Positions 1-12,589 of a DNA stretch of 64,000 nt are shown one piece after another; the stretch's first letter is position 1; every line of letters starts with the position of its first letter. Source of the stretch: Chaenocephalus aceratus. Taxonomy: Eukaryota > Chordata > Actinopteri > Perciformes > Channichthyidae. The position numbers and the translations under genes were made by a program. Location: assembly GCA_023974075.1 (NCBI GenBank), contig CM043807.1, positions 9,415,676-9,479,675 of the forward strand, given 5' to 3'. The notes under the pieces were generated by a model that saw only the letters and a list, made by a program, of their open reading frames with translations, was not told the origin of the DNA and made no database searches.

Positions 1-1
1 G

Positions 2-799
2 AGTGTGATGTCTGAGGCAGCCTGGGCTCGGTGCCCCGGTCTCTTGATTTTGAGTCTGAGTAACAACAGCCTGGGGAATGGATCTGCATTTCTTCGGAAC
101 GCAGTGCTCTCTCCTTTGAGCAGCCTGCGCACTCTGAACCTGGATCACAACCAGTTGACTTCAGTTCCTCTGGGCTTACCCCTGTCCATCAAGCAGCTCT
201 ACCTCAAAGGGAACCTCATTGAGCAATTCCGTGGAGGAGCCTTCAATGGGAGATCAGAGCTGATGGTGTTAGATCTGAGTTCAAACAGATTGACAAACAA
301 GGGTCTTCTCAAGGATTCTCTTCTCAATGCAACACACTTGGAAAGCCTCAATTTGGAGGGGAACAGACTCAAACAAGTACCACAACACCTTCCCAGCTCA
401 CTTAAAACTCTAAACCTGGAGGGGAACCTTATATCTTCCATAAAGAAAATGGTTTTCGGAACCTTGAAAAACCTGGAACACCTGGGCTTAGCAAGGAATA
501 CAATCTTCAAAGTGGCACCAGGGGCCTTCAAGACATTGCCAGTCCTTCATCAGTTGGACCTGTGTCACAACACTTTGCGCCAGGTGCCCAGACAGCTCCC
601 TAAAGCTCTGCACTCACTCGCCCTCACCCACAACAAGATTCAAACAGTGCCTCGGGATGCTTTCTGCTGGGGTAATCAAAGTTATAGTCTCAGCGGGCTT
701 GTACGAGTGCAGTTGGAACACAATTTAATCGATATGGGGAAGTTGGATGCGCAGGCTTTTAGGTGCCTACGGGGATTCCAGGTGGTGCACTTCTACTGA
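2..799 (+). CDS. Last coding exon of an ECM2-like leucine-rich-repeat protein (5' incomplete)
   Basis: An open frame runs from the left edge to a TGA at 797-799. The visible part is about 265 residues, and there is no reason to take the first ATG as the true start. It contains about ten leucine-rich repeats of the LxxLxLxxNxL type (for example LRTLNLDHNQL, LESLNLEGNRL, LHSLALTHNKI), alternating short and longer units as in small leucine-rich proteoglycans. The C-terminus carries two cysteines 34 residues apart counting both (CWGN...AFRC), the ear repeat (LRRCE) known from SLRP classes I-III and the ECM2/ECMX proteins. The product is expected to be a secreted matrix protein. N-glycosylation sequons NNS, NGS, NAT and NQS are present. 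ECM2-like is my best guess, because ECM2 lies upstream of a class I SLRP (asporin) in tetrapods and here the gene lies upstream of decorin on the same strand. Another SLRP is possible. The N-terminal domains lie outside the window. Confidence 0.6.
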   Translation, partial: SVMSEAAWARCPGLLILSLSNNSLGNGSAFLRNAVLSPLSSLRTLNLDHNQLTSVPLGLPLSIKQLYLKGNLIEQFRGGAFNGRSELMVLDLSSNRLTNKGLLKDSLLNATHLESLNLEGNRLKQVPQHLPSSLKTLNLEGNLISSIKKMVFGTLKNLEHLGLARNTIFKVAPGAFKTLPVLHQLDLCHNTLRQVPRQLPKALHSLALTHNKIQTVPRDAFCWGNQSYSLSGLVRVQLEHNLIDMGKLDAQAFRCLRGFQVVHFY

Positions 800-2270
800 G
801 CCTCCAAAAGAAAAAAGCAATCATGCTACTTTGTTGACCTTATCCAAAACCTGTTGTGAGTGATGTTGCTATGCCAGAAACCAATGGTATAACTGAACAT
901 TTGAGTCAGAAATATATATATGATGTGTGAAATGTAATGTATTATATGCACCCAATCCAAGCCTCGCTCTTTGGCTGATTTTATGACGTTAATTCTCTTT
1001 TCCGAACTACAGTCAGAGAACACTGGATTACACTTGCAATAGGAATAGTTTAACAAACCTAAGTAACCAAACTTGTGATATCAAACTTCAAACTTTCTTA
1101 TCAGCATCTCCAAAGCAGAATTATTTTGAAGTTTTGTATTGCAACTTTTAGTTTCCATCCATTTAAGCAACATGTATAGAAGGTTATCATTTTTATTTAT
1201 TTTCCATTAACTGGGAAAACATTGTAGTAGTCAGCTGTCATTCGACAGAAAGCCGATATGGATAATGTGAAAAGGGGGATGCAACAGGAATTCTCAAGAT
1301 GTTGGTGCTCGCACTTTGTCAAAAGAATATGTGTTGATATTTATTTAAATGATTTGCAAGGTGACTTTCATTCCACAATGAAATAAGTAAATCCCTGTAA
1401 ATGATTCTGGAAATTGCTTTCTTTTTATACAAGTCACATGAAGTTTGTGTACATATCATGTGTTTGTGTGTTCACATGTACAGTACATGGTGTAAATGTT
1501 TAGTGTAGGAAATCAGAAACTCATAATGTATCCAGATCTGTACAAATAGGCTTGCTTTTTTTTTTCTCAAAGTGTGAAACCTTTGTATGAACAATACATT
1601 TGTCATTGTAATTGTTCAAGTTCATATAAGTGGACATGTGAAAGTTGAGGCTATTTTTTTTTTTTAAAGTATTCACTGTCTTTTTCTAAGTTCATATTAT
1701 TTCCCTGTGAGCGCATGGATTGCAAATCACACCACATATGTGACTTTGGGTTCATGGTGAAAAGATGATCAACATGATGTGGATAAAATAAAGTATGCAT
1801 GTAGAACAACTTCTGCTGGATGTAATATTGCAATAGCTTGTCAACAGAAAACATGTCATTTATATAAGTGGGATGATGAATGGGCTCTTTGTCTAAGCCT
1901 TTTGCAGGATAAGAAAAAAGGGAATCTAAAAGATGGTGGCTAGTGAGCTGCAGTAAAGGTTTTGTCTTCCATGAATCAAAGTTCCCCCAATGCTTTCTCA
2001 CCAAACCAGAGGAGCTTTTAGGAACTGAGATATAAAGAGGACAGGACAGGTGATTCAAATCATTGAGCAATCAGTTTGAACATAGAAGTAGAGTCCATAC
2101 AGTAGATCATTCCATCTGCCACATTTTTGGAAATGTATTAAACACAAAATAGAAAACAATAGAAGAAGAATGACTGCGAAGAAAAACCTCTAGGTGGCAA
2201 AGAAAGATGTGCACAGAAGAAAACAGAACATAATCATAGTTAAACGTAAAATATCTAAGGTGGAATAAAG
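800..2270 (+). other. Probable 3' UTR of the ECM2-like gene
   Basis: AT-rich non-coding sequence follows the stop codon. Candidate poly(A) signals AATAAA lie at 1787-1792 and 2264-2269; which is used cannot be told. Several ATTTA motifs (around 1195-1200 and 1340-1346) could be AU-rich instability elements. The extent is inferred. Confidence 0.35.
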
Positions 2271-5200
2271 CTTTGTAACATAGTCAAGCATTCCTGTAAA
2301 TACACATAAATAGCACATTTCAAAACTTTAAAGCCAAGTGACAAAAATACAAGAACATTTGTTGTACTCATGGTAAAGGTAGTATCTGAATTTAAAACCA
2401 CTAAGGACTTCATGCCCTCTCTATACACTCTATTTCTACTATCGTGACTAAGATTGTTGGTTTTTGGTTATTGTTGGTCGACAAGGTGTCAACTTTTTAT
2501 ATTGCTATTTTTTTAACATTCAAAGGAACACAAACTAATTTATTTTTGGCTGAAATTGCCAAACACATCCGACAGGATTATTAACTGTATGTTAAAGTGT
2601 GCTGTTTCAGCTATCCTCAAGTTGGGTTTTGAGTTTGAGTTGGGTTGTCCTTTGTTTGCTTAACCCCTGGCTGGTGAAAAAAGACTGAAATATAGCTGGC
2701 AGGAGTGACAGTTTAAAGCTCCACAGTTACTTTTCCAAAGCTAATAAATAGCTATGCCGTACCGGCCCAAATGTTCCACTGTAGGCATTTTCTTCATTTT
2801 CCATAAACAAATTCCATATCAGTCTAGGTTGTTATTGTTCTCCCGTATTTGGGCAGCTATGATCCCCTTGGAGATTCTCATGAGGACAAACATATCATTA
2901 ACTTTGTCAGGATCTCGGGAATGTCAATTGAACAGCAGTGTTGAACAAACAAATCAAGCAAATGGTGACGAGATGATACCCATTACACAAAAATGCACCC
3001 TATCTTTGTTGCAATACTTTTTTATAAATCCAATCTGCGATATAAAATCATGTCATCTATAATACAGAAGTATAAAGAGTGGGTAATATGAAGTTATGTA
3101 GTTGCCTGTTCCATGAATAAACAAGAAAAAGTAGCTATGAGATGATTTTTGTTGCTCGTGCAGCATGTACCTGTGGTCACTCTTTCTGTCTCACAGAGTT
3201 CCCATGCAGTAAGGTTTTGTAAACGTGCTGATATAAAAGACTTCGTTATTACATATGAATGTGTTGGTAACAAAATGTCCACTAGATGGCAAGAATGTAT
3301 AAGGAAATAGTTTTGATGTGTGCCACCATGCAGAAAATATGAGGAGCTTGAATGTGGCTCTTTTCCCAGTCTACAAATGAGAGATTGTAGAAATTAAAAC
3401 ACATATTCGTCAGGAAGTGTATCTTGGTGGGGGGGAGGTATATCTAAACGCTTACACCAGACTGGAGACTCAGCTATGCTGGCACAACACATTGAAACAC
3501 TCATCAACACACAGGCATGCATGAGTCCTTTTTTGTACCTTTTGGGGACTTCTTTTGCAATAACGTGAAATTATTTGACTTAACCAAAATCCTAAAGAAA
3601 ATTACATAATAGAAAAGAAGAAGTGAAGAAGGGTTTTTCCCCGATTTGAGAAAAGCAGATGAAGGCAAAAGTGGAGAAAAATGCATAAGCCCACGTGGAG
3701 TTGTTTAGCGCTTTTTCTCTCTTTTTCCTTCTCTTGCTCGCTTTAATAAGTTCACTCAGCAACGTGGCACTGCACCCATAGAGCCTGGGAAAGAGGAGCA
3801 GGAGGAGGGGGACGAGAGGGAGGGCTGGGAGAAGGGAGGAAGAGGAGAAGGGGGAGTGAAGAAGAAGAAGAAGAGAGTGAAGGGGAGGAGGGAGGGCTTG
3901 AAGGATGGATCCAGGCTCCACTGGCTCAGCGCGTGTCCAGAAGGGGAGAGCTTTGGCGGGGCAGGGAGCTCCCCAGCACCTCCCTACGGTCCAGCAGGAC
4001 CAGGACCCTGTATCACTGCACCACATGTCTACCTGGATCCACTGGAATCCTCCTCCCCTCTTTGTGTCTCCTTTTACTCCCTCTTCCTCGCTCTCCGTCT
4101 GTTTTTTCTCTCGTATATTTTCTGCTTTTCACTCAAATCACATTAGACTGTGTGCATGCACTACCCGCGTGCACACAGTCGTCTGGTGTGTGTGCGTGGG
4201 AGTCTCTTACGTAACGATCATGTGAACTGCTCCCTTGACAGAGACTGAAACCATGTACTCATTTAAGTAGTTTGGCAGACGGTGAAATTATTTGCGTTAC
4301 TCCGAATCCTGTGCTGGATACAGTCTGATATTAAGCTTATCCCGACAGGAGGTGTGAGGGATTGGTAGTAGTAAGGGTGCATGCTTATTACCACCATCTC
4401 TTAGGTTGTTTTTGTGCCAGTGTATAACCCATCTGCCAGAGTTACCTGTGTTCCCAAGCTTTTATTCTCTCTCGTTGTCTAATTTCTGACCAAAAGAAAC
4501 ACAAAATTCAAGCCTTGTTGAGTTTCTTTTGTTTTAATGCTGACCACATTCTTACAGGAATCAGAGCAAAAGAGTGGGAACACACAAAAGGAACAGAGGG
4601 GAACAGGATATTAAACCACACCCTACATGAGAGCCAGCGGGACGAACAGAGAAGCAGACCGAGTTGTGATACTATTCAGCTGACATTCCTCTCCTGATAT
4701 TTATGATTCCTAGAGGCCTACTTGCCATGAAGGAGCTGGCAATATAGTTCATATTTCTTCATTAAATGTGTAGGCCCAAATCGACGGCTTGTTAACACGA
4801 ATACTGTAATTCTAGGAGGTAACTGAGAGACATTTGAACTTGTTTGCTGCAGCTAGAATTTTATAGATAACACATAAATGGGAAGTTGATTTGTTGGTAC
4901 GGTGTCTTTGTGGCAGTTCTTTCACACACATTAATTGAATACAGTTGTAATAAAGGAATAGAAATACAGATTCAGTTCTACTGTGTATAGATGATTTCCA
5001 TGTGTGTCTCTCTTTTTCTCTTTCGCACACACATTTCTCTTGCTGTACTGTGAAAACCTCCCAGTGACTTGTTTCAGCCCAACCCAAGATTTACACCCAG
5101 CTATCTCAGCCAATCTAGCCTTAAACTTCAAATCAAAACAAGCCTTAACTGTAACCTCGAGCCTGAACTCCAAAGCTAGGATTGACACCAATGACCTCAT

Positions 5201-6617
5201 TCTTCACTCAAACTTAATGTCAAAAGAATATAAAAGTCCCTGTGAAGGGTTAAAATGGCTGACTGTCTTCTTCTCACAGCAGAGTGCTATTGCATGTGTG
5301 AGAGGGAGGTGGCGCCTGAGTTAGCCGAGAGAAAGGGGTGAAACGGAGAAGGGAAAAAGACGGAACAGAGGGAGGGGAGAATGAGAGGGAGGAGGGGATA
5401 GAGAGAGAAACCATGGGAGCCAGAGGGACCTCAAGACACACATACACCAGCCCATCATCTGCTCCTGGTCTGGACCTGCACTGACTAAACACACACACAC
5501 ATGCAAATACGCACAGGAGCATAGCTTTTACAGTTTTTGCACAAGGTCACACAAGCACATGAGTGGAAATCTATTTCATTCAATTGTACTGTTTTAAATA
5601 TACACATATACAAAATATACATTTAAAAAAAGATATCCAGTGAAGTGTCCACTGCCATTGCTCGCATGCATGCACACGTTGTACACGTGCACTCTGTTTT
5701 CAGGGGATCCACAAGAGGGCCTGCAGTATTGTGTTCCTCCTCTGTAAGGCAGCACAGCTTGGTCAGGGAGCCCGAGCAAAAATAAGTCTCAAAAGCTTCT
5801 TGTTTGAATCCCCTATATACTTCAATCAGCCATATAGAGAAGGAAAATCATTAAGATACTAACTGCTGTTGAGATGGGTTCTGCATTTATCAGCTGGCTA
5901 TTTAGAGAAAGCAAAGCATTTGTGGGAGACTGTTTTGTGTGGGTTGCATAATCATTCATTTTAATGTGAGATATTGTAAATTGAAGGAGACTGGCTTCAA
6001 CAATTATTTCAAGTATCAACGAATCTTGCAGGCTTGTATTCAAAATGTTATGCATGTATTTGGAAGTAATTCAATGTATTGCCTTAGATTGACATAACAT
6101 TAAGTTGGCAACTCTCAAATTGATGGCTGTTTACCATTAAGTCAATATCTGTTTAGCTTAGATGTTCCTGTTGCTGGTTTCTTTGTGATTGTTTGCACAG
6201 GGACTCCTGCAAAATAGAAATTACTGAATGTGCATGGAGCCATGCTTAGTCTGAGTTATTTTATTAAGATAAGGACGATGTTGGTGCTTTCTTGTAACAT
6301 TTTGCATTTATTATTCCAGACTGTACTGCTGCACATTTATATTTTAACTTTCCATTACATCTTGTATTTGTTGCCAACATTTTGATTGCAATGACCTGTA
6401 AGAGCCATTGTACAACTTCCAAGTTCTGTTTTTCAGAAATCCTGAAAAAATCAGCTAAAGACTCTCCCCTTGGATCAACATCAGTCCACATCAGGTTGGT
6501 TTTGAGGTTAGAGAATGTGTATTCACTACTGTTAAAGTATTGTTAAAAGGATTTAATTCGTTTTTAGGAGAATGAGATATATTTACACATTCATTTGGAA
6601 AACAAAAACATATGATA
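2271..6617. other. Intergenic sequence without a recognisable gene
   Basis: Short open frames occur, but none has recognisable domains or codon-like structure. The stretch holds purine-rich low-complexity blocks at about 3789-3905 and 5333-5410 and short CA runs near 5489. No transposon ends with target duplications were found here. Confidence 0.4.
3789..3905. repeat. Homopurine (GA/GGA) low-complexity tract
   Basis: About 115 bases made almost entirely of A and G on the + strand, including GAA triplet runs near 3858-3872. It creates spurious Lys/Glu/Arg- or Leu/Ser-rich open frames on both strands. Confidence 0.7.
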
Positions 6618-6622
6618 GTGTG

Positions 6623-7075
6623 CAGTGTTTCCCACAGATCTGAAATATACTTGGGCGGGTGGTGGCAGCGGGTGGGAGGGGGGGTGCCCGAAAAAAAAAG
6701 AAAAAAAAAGTTTTAACAACATGTTTATTTATTGACTTTTCATTCCTGTATAATCATTTTGCGCAAAGATGGCACTGTTTGTCAAAGCACTTCATCATAT
6801 TGTTTAAATCTACTACCCACATGTGTGAGGCAGGCCACTTAACAGGCCAGAAAGAGGCGAGATCAGTGCAAGGGAGCGAGGGATCATTGTCCACAAGTTA
6901 ATCGATCGCAGATGGCGTCGTGGTCACGGACGAATAAAAAAAAAAATTATAAATTTTTTTTTTATAAAAAGATTATTAAAAAAAAAAAACCTAAATGGGT
7001 CGCGAAATATACTTGGGCGGCTGTTAATATACCTGGGCGGCCCGTCCAAGTATAGTCTATGTGTGGGAAACCCTG
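6623..7075. mobile_element. Non-autonomous hAT-like MITE with CAGTGTTTCCCACA ends
   Basis: The ends are CAGTGTTTCCCACA on the left and the reverse complement of CAGGGTTTCCCACA on the right, 13 of 14 bases matching. GTGTG lies directly outside each end (6618-6622 and 7076-7080), which could be a 5-bp target duplication. The motif ATACTTGGGCGG or a close variant recurs just inside both ends. The core is an A/T homopolymer-rich stretch with no transposase. Assignment to hAT rests on the CAG...CTG termini; a canonical 8-bp duplication is not present. Confidence 0.6.
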
Positions 7076-7116
7076 GTGTGGTCGACTCCTTACATTAATG
7101 AAGTTTAGGAAACGTA

Positions 7117-7236
7117 GGTGTTCCACAGGAACCTGTGTTGGTCCCTATGCTGTTCAACATGTACACTATACAAGATGCAATATTTGTCAAATACATACTC
7201 AGATGATACTGTTCTTTGTTGTCTTGTAATAATTAG
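7117..7236 (+). pseudogene. Relic of a LINE reverse transcriptase
   Basis: The translation from 7117 gives GVPQEPVLVPMLFNMY, resembling the GVPQGSVLGPxLF block of non-LTR reverse transcriptases. A shifted frame at 7196 gives YSDDTVLCC, resembling the (F/Y)ADDT catalytic block. The spacing between the two is shorter than usual and the frame changes, so this is a decayed fragment. The first catalytic Asp region is not visible. Too short to assign to a clade. Confidence 0.5.
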
Positions 7237-8250
7237 CATAACACCACTTGATATGTTTAAATATTCAGAGGGCCACTGATTTGATAACATTATATTTTGT
7301 TACTGAATATGAAACACTTGATTAGGAAGTATCAATAATCCACCTAATATGTCCATCCAGTCTGAACATCTTCTGCTTGGATTTGCTTTATTCTGTCAGG
7401 CAAAGGTTAATCTTGACTTCCTAAAAATTCCTGTCTTTACACTGGCAGGCCATTTGAAACGAATAACCCCGTAAGCTCTTCAGGTGTCCGACACACAAGG
7501 AAAAAAAGTAAACCACAGACGGGCTTTATTGGCATTCCACTTGGTGCTCGTAATGCATTTGATAAGGTTCATCAATGGACCAACTTTTAGTAACTCCTAT
7601 TAAGGAAGAGTGTTTAGGTTTCAGAATCTCATACAATCTCCTTATCTGGGTCATCTGAATGAGCCAATGTGTGTCACAATCAGTTGTCACAAACAGTCAG
7701 CAATTCAAGTGGTCTCGGTCATCTCACTTTATTGTCCTCCATCATCTGTCTGCCCCAGGCACAGGACATGCTAAAAACCATGTCACCGCAGGAAGCATAT
7801 CCCCTGTTTTTTCAGCTTCCTGAGTTGGCCATTACCATGGTTACACCCTTAATGAAAGTCTAGACAGGTTAGTATGAGGCAAACCAGGTCACAAAAAGTA
7901 AAAGAGACTTAAATAGTGGAATAAAGAGGCAGAAATTGAAGAACAATGAGCAATGCCAAAACATAGTTAAGAAGGACTTTTAATGGTGCTTGTATTCTGA
8001 GGATAAGAACTTGAACAAAGGGGGTGTCCATGCTAAGCATGCAGACATTAACTAAGCATTCACTGCTTGACTCACATTTTTACTGATGTCTGTTTTGAAT
8101 CTCAATGAGCAGAAAGTAAGGCAGACAAAGTCACTAGAGTCATTAAAGGTTATATAGGGAAATAGAAACTATCAAAGCCAGCTTGCTAACTTTATTCTGG
8201 ACCTCGGTATCTGCAGTACAATATTATATGACCCAAAAAGAGTAAAAGGG
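7237..8250. other. Intergenic sequence, nothing recognised
   Basis: About 1 kb of AT-rich sequence. Short frames occur but have no recognisable features. Confidence 0.35.
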
Positions 8251-8254
8251 CTTT

Positions 8255-9045
8255 TACAGTTGAAGCACCGGAAGTTGGCTAGAGGGGACGCTGGCGTGTT
8301 TTTCGCCGCTCTTCTTGCCAACGCTTATTCCTCGTGTCTATCACTCCCTGCTGTCAAATCTTTTTCACATACACAGCGAAAAGATTGTTCTGCTCTGGTT
8401 TTGTGTTTCTGCCGTCTCCGTTGCTCAGTTGATTATATTTGGCTGCTGTTTAGCTCCTAGCCTCTGCCATCCTGCCATTAGCAAAACGAGCTCACCGTCA
8501 TGCTCTGCTATCCGTGGAATCCCCGCTCCGGAATACCCTGACTGGGCTCCTCTCTGCCCCGCTCCCAGGACTATCCACGAACCCTCCCTCAGTCCTGCCA
8601 TCTCAACTGGGGTGTTTTCCATCACCGCTGCTGAGGTTCGAGGTCCGGTTTCTACCAGGCTAATGGTGCTAGCTGCTAGCTGGCTCGCTGTTCTTCCCAC
8701 ATGCCCTACCCCGGAACCTGCGGTCTTCAGACTCTGGCCCCCCGCACCAACCTGTGAACCTTCGGGGATAGAGCCTTCAGTATGGCAGCCCCCACTCTCT
8801 GGAACACTCTCCCTGCGGAGATCCACAACATCCCCACAATTGACTTCAAAAAGGCCCTCAAGTCCCATCTGTCTGCCAAGGACTTTGGCCCCAAATCTAT
8901 TTGATGTTTTGTCTGTCTAAACTGTTCGTCTGACTGCCTTTTGTTTTGTCATGTTTGTTTATACTCCTGTTCTTCCTTGTAAAGCGACCTTGTGTATCAT
9001 GAAAGGCGCTATAGAAATCCAAGTTATTATTATTATTATTACAGT
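8255..9045 (+). mobile_element. Shortened L2/CR1-type LINE: GC-rich 5' part joined to 3' end
   Basis: The 3' part encodes FGDRAFSMAAPTLWNTLP and then FKKALKSHL (about 8760-8870), the typical C-terminal end of L2/CR1-type ORF2 proteins (xxWNxLPxxIR...FKxxLKxHL). It is followed by a short 3' UTR with AAAGGCGCTATAGAAAT and a (TTA)n tail at about 9023-9041. The 5' part (8255-8740) is GC-rich and has no RT motifs, so the whole RT/endonuclease core is missing. TTACAGT at 8254-8260 and 9039-9045 may be a target duplication, but it overlaps the tail. Read as an internally deleted, SINE-like derivative. Confidence 0.55.
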
Positions 9046-12000
9046 AGTCAACAGATATCCGAACATCTGACATGAGAGTTGATTCCACTTCCTGTTCTGC
9101 CTCTAATTTCACTGCCATAAAGTGAATTAGTAGCACAGGGAACAAGATGGCAAATTAGAGGTGATTCCTTTCTCTGATCACAGCGGTCATATTACACAGT
9201 TGTTTTGTGAGCAGTAGGGGAGGAATGTGACGCAGAGTGAGGAAGGTTCGTGAACGAGAGGGACTGGAGGCTTTGATCAGATGGAGGTAAGTTTAGACAC
9301 AAGAAGATACGATACAAGGGGGTTGGTGTTGTGTATGAACATACTGTTGATTTACCTGGGAAATTGTACAACAATTTTCATGGCTTTAGTGAGACTAACA
9401 CATTTGCTATTGTGTAAACAAATACATAACTGCTATATCACCTGAATGTTAATATGACAGACATAAGAGTAACGGGAGGATTTAATGCATCATAAGGCAA
9501 TCTGTATAATTACATTAAACTAAAAGGTTAGAGCTTTACCCAATGCTACTCACTGCTAATGCTATCAAAGCTAAGATCATACAGCCATGCTAGCAGCTCT
9601 GCATAACTTTGAGCCACAATCCCGAATATAAAAACAAATGTGTATATAGAATATAAAATATTAAAATATGTGTGCAAATATGTATGTATCCATAGTCAAA
9701 GACACATTTGTACATGCGCACACATTAAGACCTAAATAAAAACACAACAATCAATATATACAAAATAACAGTCACTTCAATATTTTGAGAATGTACATTA
9801 GTGCAGATTGTCCATTGAATGTGCAAAATATCCATTGAATGTGCAAATAAATGGTTGCAGAAGAGTTAAACAGCCTGGTAGAGGAGATATAAGCATAACC
9901 ACCCTTCCCTTTAAGGTAATCCTGTCTGTATTACCAGACAGCCAATATTAAGGTGGAAACATTGTGACCACACCTCTGCTTTTGTAGATGGTCACTCCAA
10001 AGAAACGTAAACTTGGATTTCAAAATGTAAAGTATGTGGAAAGAATGGGAGTCAGACTCTTGAGTAAACTTAAAGAGATCCAAGAGAAACTGAATGATCC
10101 TCTGCCCTGCCGGTCTTTTAAGAGCTATAATATCCAGATTTAACCAGTCAGACAGAGGTTCTGGATCGAAAATGCTGGCCCAAATGAGTACAATTTTAGT
10201 TTTTGTTATTGAATTCTTACCCTCTGATTCCCTGCCATATGTTGGCTGCTGTAGCACCAGTGAGTTGGTCAGAGATGGCAGCTCCCAGAATATTTAATTT
10301 CATCCAACACTGACTTTTTTAAAGTTTTGGATTGTTCGCTGCCTTTTGGAAAGCTTCATGAGAACACTAGAGAAAAGTTTGACTACATCTCGTCCGTGTC
10401 ATGCAAAGCTGCTGTGCCATTGACCACAGATAAATTATCAAGAGTCTGGGATAGAACAGATGTGGCCGACAACTAATTGGCTCTACTAACTCTCTCTCCG
10501 TCTTTTTATCGTTTCTTCCCTCCTGTTTCGCCAACTCCCTTCCTCTAGCAACGGCGTTCATTTCTACTCTGCACCAAAATCAGTGTAGTATTCATCACTT
10601 TCTTTTCTGACCTTAACATGTGTCTTGCACATTACAAGCACTCAAAAGCTCTTTCCATCTGCCAGTGAGTGTTCCCTCGTGTCGCTGTACAAACTGTTCC
10701 TACCACCTGAAATGTATTCATATGAAATACTGAGGGCTCCTACCAATTCCTTCACTGTCCCGTATGAGTTGCGGAATTCATGAAGTGTGGACACGTGGAG
10801 CAGTACGTGAGATAGGATATCACTTCATAGTTTTGGTATGATGTCTCCAAGGAATTGGGAGTGAACAAAATTAAATGTCATGGTCGGTTGTGCTATGAAG
10901 AATGTACAAAAGGATGTAAATTGTATCACCAGGAGTAGTAAATAAAAAGTGTTTCCTGTTTTTGTTCACTTTCTTCCCCCAGAGTCACATATTGTCTTCA
11001 GGTTCCTACCACATGCTAAAGAACTAAACTTAAAAGCTAAAAAGGGAAGTTGAACTGCTACTCCTCTGGCACACACAATGATAAATGTAGATGAAACAGG
11101 AGAACCTTTCTGAGGATACAAACAGGGCCATCTGTCTGTCTTAGTGTCAGTCTGGCTGGAAATGGGCTGCCAACGTATACAAAGGAAGTGTTTTGTCTGG
11201 TGAAGAGAGTTACCCGGCACTCTCTGTTCAATTACGATCAACGCTGGCACTTTTATACTCATGGCTTAGATTCACAGTGAAGAAAGATGGTTGACCTTCT
11301 ATTCACCAAAATCGCTGACACATGCTACTCCTGCCAGGGGTCCCTATGATGACGAATAAGGGACTATGTAGGCCAGATACCACATCCCAACCTTTTGGTA
11401 TGTGGTATCATGTGGGAACAAGAGGCAGGAAAAGGTTCGATTGAGTTTGAGAAGTTTGGATATTGTTGTTTATGATGGGCAAAATTTAGAAAAAAGTAAC
11501 TGCAGTTTCCTTGATATTTTATTGACATCAGCAAATTAGTTAACAAATCCTTTGTGCAGAAGTCTTCAGGTCTATAAAAAGATAAATACAGGCTTCACTG
11601 CCCATGAATAATGGTTCAACATGTTTTGTAAAAGATGTTCCATTGAATCTGCTATGATTTTAAACCAAATGTAGCCAACACTATGCCAAGTCAGTGATAA
11701 AATCAATAAGACCTTCAGTGGTCTGCTCGCATTAACCTGGCAGGAACACTAGAACCCAACTTCCAGAATCCCCCTGAAATAGCAAATTTAAAGCCAAATA
11801 AACTAAAGTATCCACAGAACTCCCGAGTCTTGGTTGCTTTTAAACCTTTTGGGACCTTTCAGCTGCTGTGGTTCTGATTTGTGAGATCCACTGTTGATAC
11901 TTCTAGGAAAGAAGAGGCGGAAAAGAACATAGCGATCCAAAAGTCTGCAATCGCAGGATACTGACGCAGAGGCAGTAGAACAGGTTTATTGCAATGTCAG

Positions 12001-12210
12001 TGTGAATGGAGATGATTGGTTGGAAAGGGGGGATGACTGGAGAGAGAATAGAGGTGTGACAACAAGACTAAATCGAATAAACATATTTCCAAAATGTTAA
12101 ACTATTACTTCAAAGGTTGCAGGTTTTTTCGTTGTTTGGTAAGCACGAGCTGCAACTTGATTCTAGCACTGTTTCTAATATCTCGATCATTCAGTGTATG
12201 TCATGGAAAC
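9046..12210. other. Intergenic sequence without a recognisable gene
   Basis: No convincing coding exon. A sequence reading ATGGAG followed by GTAAGT at about 9281-9290 looks like a short first exon with a splice donor, but nothing supports it further. A 15-base sequence containing TCCATTGAATGTGCAAA is directly repeated near 9811-9846. Confidence 0.35.
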
Positions 12211-12218
12211 GATAGAAG
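12211..12218. repeat. Left target-site duplication of the 12.2-18.5 kb hAT
   Basis: GATAGAAG here and GCTAGAAG at 18546-18553 flank the element ends, 7 of 8 identical, as expected for hAT insertion. Confidence 0.7.
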
Positions 12219-12589
12219 TAGTGGTGCACACTTTTTTTTTTCACGATACTGTGTCTCGCATGATAATTATCGGGCCGATAATTAGCAGGCCGATAATTAT
12301 CGGTCCGATATTAGGAATTATGACGTCATCCCGATAAACCCGATAAAAGTATTAATAGCCCCGATAATATACAATATATTTTTTGGGTAGAAAAAAGAAA
12401 AACATACTGCGGTGTGGGTGGATTGGGATGAGGGGCGCTTGTTTTTCACTCGGCTCCTCCCATTTTGCCAGTACTGTGGTATTAGTGGTTTAGGAAGAGG
12501 GGAGTTTTTCACAAATCCAGCGCTCCCTATCTCATGCCTGGCTGTGACGTAAATGGTGTGCAGCCGTGAAGCCAGGACCGTAAACAAAC

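Noticed and set aside
3592..4225. Overlapping open frames on both strands of 90-144 codons
   Set aside because: They arise from a homopurine tract and flanking pyrimidine-rich sequence; no domain, signal or splice structure supports a gene.
8315..8920. 201-codon open frame on the + strand
   Set aside because: It runs through the GC-rich LINE derivative out of frame with the recognisable LWNTLP coding end, so it is not a host gene.
9281..9290. ATGGAG followed by GTAAGT, resembling a first exon with donor
   Set aside because: No matching downstream exon or conserved peptide; a good donor alone occurs by chance.
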